A stretch of 11,841 nt of DNA from Nitrospira sp. (GTDB lineage Bacteria > Nitrospirota > Thermodesulfovibrionia > Thermodesulfovibrionales > SM23-35). Below, piece by piece: positions 5,666-11,841 of this stretch. Every line of letters begins with the position of its first letter. The stretch's first letter is position 1. A model generated the notes under the pieces. That model saw only the letters and a list, made by a program, of their open reading frames with translations, was not told the origin of the DNA and did no database searches. The translations under genes and the position numbers were made by a program. The DNA is taken from positions 1 through 11,841 of the forward strand of contig VGWZ01000043.1 of assembly GCA_016873595.1 (NCBI GenBank). The letters are read 5' to 3'.

Positions 5666-7546
5666 TTACTGATAAAGCGGAATCATCGCACGGAAAGTTG
5701 TAGAATCTTCATCAGTGAAAACCTCAAGGTTTCCATTCATGGTTTGTATAAAACGGTAGATGATATTAAGGCCGCGGCCTTTTACTTCTCCACGTTTAAT
5801 CTGTTCGATTTTTTCTTCCGGAATTTTTCCAGTATTGCGTATCTCAAAGCAAGCCATCTGACCACTCTGGTAACTCTTTATGGACAAATCTCCTCCCTTT
5901 GCGGGTATAGCACTCGTCGCATTGGTAAGAAGGTTATCCAGAACCCTCTCTAATGCAAAAGGAGAACAATAGATTGATAAACCTGAAGATAACTCATCTT
6001 GTATAAGTTTGATATTAGTTCTTCTCTGCTCTTTAATTGCTTCTTCATTAATCCTGAAACGACTTTTAAGAACATCGGTAAGGTCAATAATCCTTTCTTG
6101 ACCCTCAACATTTGGAAAGATAGCTAACTCCTGCATTCTGATTGTTTCGTTCATAATGATATCGAGATATTCAGCTATCTTGTCTCTGACACTTTCGATA
6201 TTCTCTGTTTCAAGAAGTTTCTTTGCCCTTTTTGCGAAACCTGCAACAGCAATGCTCGGGTTCTTAAAGTCATGTAACACGTCATCCAGTTTCTCAATCC
6301 TGAGTACCTTCATTATCTCTTTTCCTAAGAAGCTTAAGAGCTCGATCTCCTGTTCTGTGAAATATTGGCGACGGTCAGTGGCATAAAAAATAAGAAAATA
6401 ATTAATCTCGTCCTTGGCTTTGAGCGGGATTAATAATACAGAATGAACACTATGATCATATGCAAACTTTTTCAGTTCATTACAAGACAACATGCTCTTC
6501 AAGGGATTCTTGAGAAGGATATAAGAGGAATCAATTCTTTCGTATTCATAATCACCGTATTTTTCAGTACCATTGATTAACGTATCAATATGCGCGTGAT
6601 CTTTTATCGGGAGAGCACGTCCGATCTCATGGCTTTCCATTCCTGCAGGATATTCAAGTTCAACCTGAAAGTGCTTCCTGTCTTGTGCGACAGAGAAGAG
6701 CGAACAGCTCTGTATCTGTATAACATCAGTTATTTCTGGAATCAACATCTTGAAAAGGTCTTTCATCTTGATTCCTTCCCGATGGCTGAGTTTTAGAAAA
6801 ATTTTCTCAACGATCTTCTCTTTCTGTATATTCAGTTTTTGAAGGTCAAGGATACGTTTTTTTGCAAGCACATAGCTGACCCTTCTGGCCATTAACTCAG
6901 CGTAAGTTACTTCGAGAGGGTCAAATTTTTTGTTGTTCTCTTTGTAATAAATTTGGATGGTTCCAAGAATATCCGATTCTTTCTCGATAAACCTCGGGAT
7001 ATTTATAGGTACTGCCATAAGAGAGTTAAACCCATACTCTTTAACAATCTCCTTGTTTGTGTAATCTGGTTCTAACAGGATGTTGGGAACAAGATAGCTT
7101 TTCCCACTTTTAATGACCTTTCCTGCAACAGACTTCTCGACAGGAATGCTTTTTAATCTTTCAGTTTCTGAATATTGATATGAGCCAAAAGCAACGAGCC
7201 TTTCTGTCTCAGGATCGAATATGCGAATGGAAGCTGCTTCTGCATGGAGAAATTCAACTATCTTTTTTGCAGCAGTCTCAAGTATCTCTTTCCAGTCCAG
7301 TGTCGGATTGATCCCGATTACCTCTTCTACCATCCTGATTATCTCTTCAACAGTTACGGAAAAACAATGCTTTTTAAGGTAATCGAAGAGCTCATTGATC
7401 TCTTGTTCAGATAGATTATAGCGAGCAAGGACGGGATTGGACTTTAAATATTTTACTAATGTGTAATCCATAGTGGTTTGTAATTGTTTTATAGTTTTAT
7501 TGACATCTTTATAAAATATATCAAAGAATGAGGTTTTCTTCAACAT
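5666..7546 (-). CDS. Soluble double-GAF sensor histidine kinase
   Basis: This 626-residue cytosolic protein has no signal peptide or membrane segment. A helical N-terminus (1-85) is followed by GAF 1 (about 86-232), GAF 2 (about 262-414) and a kinase core. The phosphoacceptor is H425 in HDFKNP. The N box is DNLLTNATSA (N538/N542). The G1 box reads NTGKIPEE (571-578) instead of DxGxG, and G2 is GRGL (590-593), with a very short ATP lid between. GAF domains bind small ligands, haem or redox centres, but none can be named here. No response regulator is adjacent, so it is an orphan kinase. It lies 121 bp downstream of hydA on the same strand, suggesting but not proving a link to the hydrogenase. 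No clear SD is seen at ATG 7546. Confidence 0.85.
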   Translation of the reverse strand: MLKKTSFFDIFYKDVNKTIKQLQTTMDYTLVKYLKSNPVLARYNLSEQEINELFDYLKKHCFSVTVEEIIRMVEEVIGINPTLDWKEILETAAKKIVEFLHAEAASIRIFDPETERLVAFGSYQYSETERLKSIPVEKSVAGKVIKSGKSYLVPNILLEPDYTNKEIVKEYGFNSLMAVPINIPRFIEKESDILGTIQIYYKENNKKFDPLEVTYAELMARRVSYVLAKKRILDLQKLNIQKEKIVEKIFLKLSHREGIKMKDLFKMLIPEITDVIQIQSCSLFSVAQDRKHFQVELEYPAGMESHEIGRALPIKDHAHIDTLINGTEKYGDYEYERIDSSYILLKNPLKSMLSCNELKKFAYDHSVHSVLLIPLKAKDEINYFLIFYATDRRQYFTEQEIELLSFLGKEIMKVLRIEKLDDVLHDFKNPSIAVAGFAKRAKKLLETENIESVRDKIAEYLDIIMNETIRMQELAIFPNVEGQERIIDLTDVLKSRFRINEEAIKEQRRTNIKLIQDELSSGLSIYCSPFALERVLDNLLTNATSAIPAKGGDLSIKSYQSGQMACFEIRNTGKIPEEKIEQIKRGEVKGRGLNIIYRFIQTMNGNLEVFTDEDSTTFRAMIPLYQ

Positions 7547-7609
7547 CGGGTAGATGGATGTTTACAAGAATTGAAAAAGGCTGTGCAACCGCAGACTTTA
7601 CATGTGATA

Positions 7610-7639
7610 TCGAGACTCTTTCCAAAAGGGTCGAGACTC
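7610..7639. repeat. Two 9-bp direct repeats 21 bp apart upstream of the kinase
   Basis: TCGAGACTC occurs at 7610-7618 and again at 7631-7639, two helical turns apart. The segment between forms a short imperfect hairpin (GACTCTTT / AAAGGGTC, 7 of 8 pairs). There is no T-run on either side, so it is not an intrinsic terminator. It sits between hydA and the kinase, 64-93 bp before the kinase start, where a regulator could bind. This role is inference. Confidence 0.4.
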
Positions 7640-7667
7640 GAGGAGGAAGGGAGAAAGCTTATTTATT

Positions 7668-8990
7668 TCATGCGTTGATGAACTTTATATCCAGAAAATG
7701 TGTTGAGCAGGAAATACACGGGTCATAGGATCGGACCAGCATTTCAATGGCAAGGGTTATTTCCTCTCCAGTTCTGTCAAGAATCTCCGGGACCAATTTC
7801 ATCATATCATACTCGATATTGCCGGTATTCTGGCTTGTAGGGATAATGCAATTAGCATCTCTGATAATTCCCTTTTCGTCTATTTCATAGTTATGGAATA
7901 GAATCCCTCTGGGAACCTCGACAGCCCCCACTCCATTGCCCGCCCTGACAGGAATCCTGCCATGCTCATTTAACCCGACCACGATTTCCTCGTTATAATT
8001 CAAATTACCCTTTAAGTCTTCCAGAATAGATATGGCATCTTCGAGGCAATGTACACACTCTACTAATTGCGCAACTGTATTCAGATATGGATTGATGCAT
8101 TTGGGTTTTAATCCTAATGCAGTGACTACTTCCTTGGCCTTTGGGTGGAGCTTTTCAGAATTCAGATTAAATCTTGCCAGAGCACCAACGGCATATGATT
8201 CTCGACAGAGTTTTGCGTGTTTGGCTGAAGAGTGTGGGACCACGAACTCATTTGTAATTTTCTTATAATCCCTTTTATCCATCCTGACACCGTCAGTAGA
8301 ACCAATAGCGCCCATTAAAAAAGGATATTCGCTGCTGTCGCTTACAAGTGCTACATATTCCGTATCCCTTTCAAATTCAGGAAATTTCAACGAAGTGACT
8401 AATTCCACCGTTGCATCCATATCGGGTCTCATCCCTTTTAACATATCGAGCATGGCATCTAAGTCTTTCGGATTAGGAAGTTTAGTGAAACCTCCAACAG
8501 TAGCAGATATGGGATGTACATGACGACCAACAAGAATATCACACAAGTCGTTGAAGGTCTTTTTCATCCTTAAAGCCCTTCTCACAACCTCATTATGACT
8601 GCCAATGAGTGGCACAAAGCTCTTAACCCCCAGAAGGTCGGGAGCTACAAGGAGATAAATATGTAAAATGTGACTGTCAAGCATCTCATAGTGCAGAAGG
8701 AGTTTTCTCAGTTTTATCGTCTGTTCTGTTGGGGTAATGCCGAGGGCATCTTCTGCTGCCTGTATCGAAGCGAGGGTATGCCCGCATGCGCAAATACCGC
8801 AGATTCTGCTGGTGATATGTTGAGCTTCAAATATTGAGCGGCCCCGTAACATCCCTTCAAAAAACCGGGGTGCCTCGACAATGTCCAGACGGCACGTATC
8901 TAATTTCCCCTCCTTTACATTTATAACAATATTTCCATGTCCCTCAACCCTTGTTAAGTATTCAACACTGATATTTACATTTTTCTTCAT
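7668..8990 (-). CDS. hydA: [NiFe] hydrogenase large (alpha) subunit, group 3b
   Basis: This is the catalytic subunit of the soluble NAD(P)-linked hydrogenase, which interconverts H2 with protons and electrons and in some relatives also reduces sulfur. Both nickel-binding motifs are intact: L1 RICGICACGH (C64, C67, H71) and L2 DPCISCSTH (C425, C428, H431). Nine residues follow H431 (FLDIKFINA). As in other NiFe hydrogenases, these are expected to be removed by a maturation protease after metal insertion. The N-terminal YLTRVEGHGNI is typical. It is the last gene of hydBGDA, starting 1 nt after hydD stops. The 440-residue length is normal for this group. Confidence 0.96.
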   Translation of the reverse strand: MKKNVNISVEYLTRVEGHGNIVINVKEGKLDTCRLDIVEAPRFFEGMLRGRSIFEAQHITSRICGICACGHTLASIQAAEDALGITPTEQTIKLRKLLLHYEMLDSHILHIYLLVAPDLLGVKSFVPLIGSHNEVVRRALRMKKTFNDLCDILVGRHVHPISATVGGFTKLPNPKDLDAMLDMLKGMRPDMDATVELVTSLKFPEFERDTEYVALVSDSSEYPFLMGAIGSTDGVRMDKRDYKKITNEFVVPHSSAKHAKLCRESYAVGALARFNLNSEKLHPKAKEVVTALGLKPKCINPYLNTVAQLVECVHCLEDAISILEDLKGNLNYNEEIVVGLNEHGRIPVRAGNGVGAVEVPRGILFHNYEIDEKGIIRDANCIIPTSQNTGNIEYDMMKLVPEILDRTGEEITLAIEMLVRSYDPCISCSTHFLDIKFINA

Positions 8991-8991
8991 C

Positions 8992-9732
8992 TTAGAAGAT
9001 CTCCCTGCATTTGTTATACATGTTCATTTTATTTAAAACCAGGTCCATAGGAATTTTATATTTTGTCAACACATCCTGGGCACCCTTTTCATTAGGATTG
9101 CTAACCATACCACGACACCCGTAACAGATGTTGCCGTTATTTATGCACCATGAATTACAACCAGCCTTTGTTACAGTCCCAAGACAGGTCACCTCTCTGT
9201 CATACATGCAAACATTTTCATTCAACTTGCACTCAACACAAACGGGATAATCCGGCACATCATAAGGAATACCTTGCAAAACAGCCTTTAAAACGGTAAT
9301 AAATTCAGGGATATATATGGGACAACCATTCACGAAATAATCAACCTTCACTGCCTGGTGAACTGCTTTGGTTATTTCCGTCGGGAAGAATTGATAACTG
9401 TCTCCATATACATATTTCCTGATATCATCAAAGGAGAAATTGTTCTTCATTCCGTTTACGCCGCCGATAGTTGCACAGGAACCATAAGCGATTAGAACCT
9501 TTGCCCTCTCACGTATCTGTTTTATTCTCTCGACTGCATGAGGGTTGGTAATGCTGCCTTCAATTATGGCAACGTCCAGTTCCTTATCCCATTTTTCGGA
9601 CATGACCTCCCTGAATTCGACCACATCTATAGATCCGAGGACATCTAATAGGCCTTCTCCTATGTTTGCAACCTGCAACTGGCATCCTTCACAGCATGCA
9701 AAATCGAAAAAAGCAACCTTTGGTTTTTCCAT
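8992..9732 (-). CDS. hydD: [NiFe] hydrogenase small (delta) subunit
   Basis: This electron-transfer subunit contacts the NiFe subunit. The proximal [4Fe-4S] cluster is ligated by C14 and C17 (CCEGCQ), C86 (YGSCATIGG) and C137 (NGCP). The C-terminal half carries further cysteines (C165, C168, C175, C183, C192, C196, C203, C206), enough for two more [4Fe-4S] clusters. There is no twin-arginine signal, in keeping with a cytoplasmic group 3 enzyme. The 246-residue length is usual. It is separated from hydG by 2 nt and from hydA by 1 nt, so translation is likely coupled. Confidence 0.95.
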   Translation of the reverse strand: MEKPKVAFFDFACCEGCQLQVANIGEGLLDVLGSIDVVEFREVMSEKWDKELDVAIIEGSITNPHAVERIKQIRERAKVLIAYGSCATIGGVNGMKNNFSFDDIRKYVYGDSYQFFPTEITKAVHQAVKVDYFVNGCPIYIPEFITVLKAVLQGIPYDVPDYPVCVECKLNENVCMYDREVTCLGTVTKAGCNSWCINNGNICYGCRGMVSNPNEKGAQDVLTKYKIPMDLVLNKMNMYNKCREIF

Positions 9733-9734
9733 AA

Positions 9735-10571
9735 TTAAAAAGCCTCACTCATATTTTTGATTTGTTCATAATTAAAAACAGGTCCATCCTGACAGCAGTA
9801 GAGACTCTGAATCTGGCAGCGGCCGCATTTACCGTTGCCGCATTTCATATGACGTTCAAAGGATAAGAGTATCTGACGTTCCGGAATCTCCTTGGCCAAA
9901 AGCTCTTTTATCACGAATTTATACATAACAGGCGGCCCAACTACTGCAGCAAACGTCCTAACCGGCTCGATATCAACACCCGGGATAAGCGTTGTGATAA
10001 GCCCGACATTTCCTGCCCAATCAGGGGCCGCACGATCTACAGTGCACGCATAATAGAGATCGGTGCGCTCATTCCATTGTTCAAGTTCCTCGCTAAAGAG
10101 CAACTCTTTGGGCTCCTTGCAGCCAAGTAATATATGAACCATTCCGAAATCACGACGGTTGGCAAGGACATAATTAATCAAAGACCGCAAAGGGGCAATA
10201 CCTAATCCGCCCGCTATAATCAGCAAACTATTTCCTTCGAGGATACTTACAGGAAAGCCTTTTCCGTAGGGTCCTCTTATCCCAACCTCATCTCCTGCCT
10301 CTAATTTATGTATACAAGTGGTAACTTTTCCAACTGCCCTGACACAGATATCAAAAGAATCACGCCTGGTAGGAGATGAACAGACAGAAATGGGGATTTC
10401 TCCTATTCCCAGGAGAGAAATCATAACAAACTGTCCTGGTTCATGGTCAAGACTCTCCCCGCTCTTAAGCACAATCTCGAAAAACTTCTCATTTTCTGTC
10501 ATTTTTTTTGTATGCAGGATTTTGGCCTTTTTTATTCTATAGCTCGAATCTTTTATAACCATCTTTTCCAT
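9735..10571 (-). CDS. hydG: Hydrogenase gamma subunit, FAD/NAD(P)-binding reductase
   Basis: A ferredoxin-NADP-reductase-like protein of 278 residues, this is the site of NAD(P)H exchange in the sulfhydrogenase. An FAD-binding barrel (about 15-105, with PISVCSSP at 60-67) is followed by a pyridine-nucleotide domain with GGLGIAPLRS (121-130). The C-terminal CGNGKCGRC segment plus a later Cys (C244, C249, C252, C260) forms a [2Fe-2S] site, as in dihydroorotate dehydrogenase electron-transfer subunits. It starts 2 nt after the hydB stop. The name follows Pyrococcus hydBGDA and is unrelated to the FeFe-hydrogenase maturase HydG. NAD versus NADP preference cannot be read. Confidence 0.94.
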   Translation of the reverse strand: MEKMVIKDSSYRIKKAKILHTKKMTENEKFFEIVLKSGESLDHEPGQFVMISLLGIGEIPISVCSSPTRRDSFDICVRAVGKVTTCIHKLEAGDEVGIRGPYGKGFPVSILEGNSLLIIAGGLGIAPLRSLINYVLANRRDFGMVHILLGCKEPKELLFSEELEQWNERTDLYYACTVDRAAPDWAGNVGLITTLIPGVDIEPVRTFAAVVGPPVMYKFVIKELLAKEIPERQILLSFERHMKCGNGKCGRCQIQSLYCCQDGPVFNYEQIKNMSEAF

Positions 10572-10573
10572 GC

Positions 10574-11611
10574 TTAGCTTTCACTCTCCTTTATTAGATC
10601 ATTGAGGGTCTCTTTAAGACTTATACCGGCCATGCATGTACGTGTACACCTGCCACACCCCGTACAGAAAAATCGAGTGAATCTATCAACAGGATACCTG
10701 AATTTACGGTAATATCTGTGTTTCTGTCTTGCAGAACGCTCCTTTCTGAAATTGATGCCTCCGGCTACTTTAGCAAATGGCTCAAGCTGGCAGGAATACC
10801 AGACACGATACCGTATTCCGCTCTCAAGGTTCAATTCAACCTCGTCTCTTATATCGAAACAGTAACATGTCGGACATACATTCGTGCAGTTTCCGCATGC
10901 CAAGCATCGTTCCTCGAGGTCTTTCCATACACTTGCCCCAAATGACCTGTCGAACAGTTCCGGTATATGTTTCCCTTCTATGGGGACTTCATTACCGAAT
11001 ACCTTTCGCTTCTTTTCACGTAATTTTTCCAGTTCATTAATATGGGATGTGTCAACTTTTTCGAAAGACCCTATCTCCTTTATGATTTCATCTCCTGAGC
11101 GGGTATTCACATGGATGACAAAATAATCTCCCAGATCCGTAAAGAAAAGATCATATCCCCCGCATGGAAAGGTCGCGTTTACCAGATTACAACTTGCGTA
11201 TTCATCGCAGTATTCATTGCATTCCAGTCCGATCAGAACTATTTTACTTCCGCGTGTCAGGTAATTGTAATCTTTAGGACGTTCCGAAAAGACCATATTC
11301 AGGCACTGAATCCCTGCAAGATCACAGGTATGAACCCCAAAGATTGTCATGGGTTCATACTCCACAACAGCCTCAGCATCTATCCCTTGAGCGATATTAA
11401 ATTCCAGAAGGGTTTCACGTTGGGGTATAAAGAATTTTTTCGGTGGTAGAATGGTCGGGATATATTTAATCGCAATTTCTTTACCCGATGTAACTTTTTC
11501 AAAGGCAAAATTATTGTAACCTTTCAATACTGCTGGCGCAAACAACCTCCGCATCTCTGAAAGTCTCGAGATGAAGTCGTTAAACCTTTCTTTTCCCAAT
11601 ATCACATACAT
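10574..11611 (-). CDS. hydB: Hydrogenase beta subunit, iron-sulfur protein
   Basis: This 345-residue protein, related to anaerobic sulfite reductase subunit A, passes electrons between the flavin subunit and the hydrogenase module. Two ferredoxin-type [4Fe-4S] motifs are seen: CLACGNCTNVCPTC (C236, C239, C242, C246) and CTGCGRCTRTC (C316, C319, C322, C326; Met rather than Pro follows the last Cys). Extra cysteines at 131, 135, 141 and 150 might hold another cluster, but this is not certain. The start has GAGGAA 4 nt upstream. It is the first gene of the four-gene operon and is preceded by a promoter with a perfect TTGACA. Confidence 0.93.
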   Translation of the reverse strand: MYVILGKERFNDFISRLSEMRRLFAPAVLKGYNNFAFEKVTSGKEIAIKYIPTILPPKKFFIPQRETLLEFNIAQGIDAEAVVEYEPMTIFGVHTCDLAGIQCLNMVFSERPKDYNYLTRGSKIVLIGLECNEYCDEYASCNLVNATFPCGGYDLFFTDLGDYFVIHVNTRSGDEIIKEIGSFEKVDTSHINELEKLREKKRKVFGNEVPIEGKHIPELFDRSFGASVWKDLEERCLACGNCTNVCPTCYCFDIRDEVELNLESGIRYRVWYSCQLEPFAKVAGGINFRKERSARQKHRYYRKFRYPVDRFTRFFCTGCGRCTRTCMAGISLKETLNDLIKESES

Positions 11612-11643
11612 GTTTTCCTCGATTAACCATCAGAATGGTGTAT

Positions 11644-11673
11644 ACTTTAAAAAACTTTGTAATTGTTTGTCAA
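11644..11673 (-). promoter_or_regulatory. Candidate promoter of the hydBGDA operon
   Basis: The minus strand shows TTGACA (11668-11673, 6/6), an 18-bp spacer and TAAAGT (11644-11649, 4/6). The predicted leader is about 26 nt and contains the hydB SD. A short ACCAT-CAGA-ATGGT palindrome (11626-11639) sits at the expected transcription start and could be an operator, though 5-bp arms are weak evidence. I see no sigma54 -24/-12 pair. Confidence 0.45.
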
Positions 11674-11702
11674 GAAGCGGATTGGAGTGTGATGTTTTGC
11701 AG

Positions 11703-11731
11703 TTGAAGAAGTATCAAAATGTCTTTATAAT
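11703..11731 (+). promoter_or_regulatory. Promoter of the DUF3842 gene (leaderless type)
   Basis: TTGAAG (11703-11708, 4/6), a 17-bp spacer and a perfect TATAAT (11726-11731) end 6 nt before ATG 11738. No SD is present between them or just upstream. Confidence 0.6.
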
Positions 11732-11737
11732 TATTTT

Positions 11738-11841
11738 ATGCTTAGAATTGCTGTAGTCGATGGCCAGGGTGGTGGAATTGGAAGCCTGATTGTGAAAAGG
11801 CTCAGGGATGAATTTGGAGATACTATCGAAATCCTTGCGCT
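11738..11841 (+). CDS. DUF3842 family protein, N-terminus only
   Basis: The first 34 codons are present and the frame runs off the right edge. The beginning, MLRIAVVDGQGGGIGS, followed by a helix (IVKRLRDEF) and a strand (IEILAL), matches the N-terminus of DUF3842 proteins. These are small proteins with a nucleotide-binding-like glycine-rich loop and no established function, common in anaerobes. The gene is divergent from hydBGDA, with 126 bp between the two starts, and has its own promoter. A functional link to the hydrogenase is not shown. Confidence 0.75.
   Translation, partial: MLRIAVVDGQGGGIGSLIVKRLRDEFGDTIEILA

Noticed and set aside
5252..6796. Plus-strand frames opposite the stress protein and kinase genes
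   Set aside because: They are low-complexity, Ser/Phe-rich translations antisense to conserved domains.
7610..7639. Intrinsic terminator after hydA
   Set aside because: There is an imperfect stem but no T-run on either strand. The hydA message may continue into the kinase gene.
10718..11449. Several overlapping plus-strand frames opposite hydB
   Set aside because: They have no SD, no family resemblance and lie antisense to a well-supported gene.
11626..11639. ACCAT-CAGA-ATGGT palindrome as a firm operator
   Set aside because: Five-base arms occur often by chance. It is noted with the hyd promoter only as a possibility.

Overview
This is a bacterial chromosomal window of modest GC content with tightly packed genes. 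Shine-Dalgarno (SD) sites, sigma70-type promoter hexamers, a bacterial KMSKS-class TyrRS and an HydBGDA-type hydrogenase all point to Bacteria. Oxygen-sensitive energy metabolism, a DUF3842 gene and the GTCATTCC..GGAATCCAG palindromic repeat suggest an anaerobe of the Nitrospirota / deltaproteobacterial sort. That placement is inference with low confidence.

Left region (1-1700, all minus strand): a toxin/antitoxin-like cluster. It holds the first 25 codons of an unrecognised gene (1-77), a VapC PIN-domain toxin with its ribbon-helix-helix antitoxin (157-811), and a two-gene unit of a nucleotidyltransferase-fold protein and a small, highly charged protein that overlap at TAATG (922-1700).

Intergenic region 1701-2109: no gene. 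It holds a complete MITE-like element of about 260 bp. The element has 28-bp imperfect terminal inverted repeats (first 18 bp perfect), is flanked by a 9-bp direct repeat, and carries a pair of inverted GTCATTCC-type hairpins inside.

Middle (2110-5607): tyrosyl-tRNA synthetase (tyrS); a convergent Nudix hydrolase whose full reading frame needs a rare ATT start; a ZIP-family metal transporter divergent from the Nudix gene with overlapping promoters and an altered TM5 metal motif; and a convergent tandem universal stress protein.

Right (5666-11611, minus strand): a soluble double-GAF histidine kinase, then, in transcription order, hydB-hydG-hydD-hydA, a complete four-subunit group 3b [NiFe] hydrogenase (NAD(P)-linked sulfhydrogenase type). 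Electrons would pass between NAD(P)H at FAD in HydG, through the iron-sulfur clusters of HydG/HydB and HydD, to the NiFe site in HydA. A DUF3842 gene begins divergently at 11738 and runs off the window.

The most unusual overall signal is that four separate genes (starts at 77, 1700, 2110 and 11738) have a promoter -10 hexamer ending only 5-7 nt before the ATG, with a -35-like element 17-18 bp further upstream. This predicts leaderless mRNAs. Other genes in the same window have ordinary leaders with SD sites.
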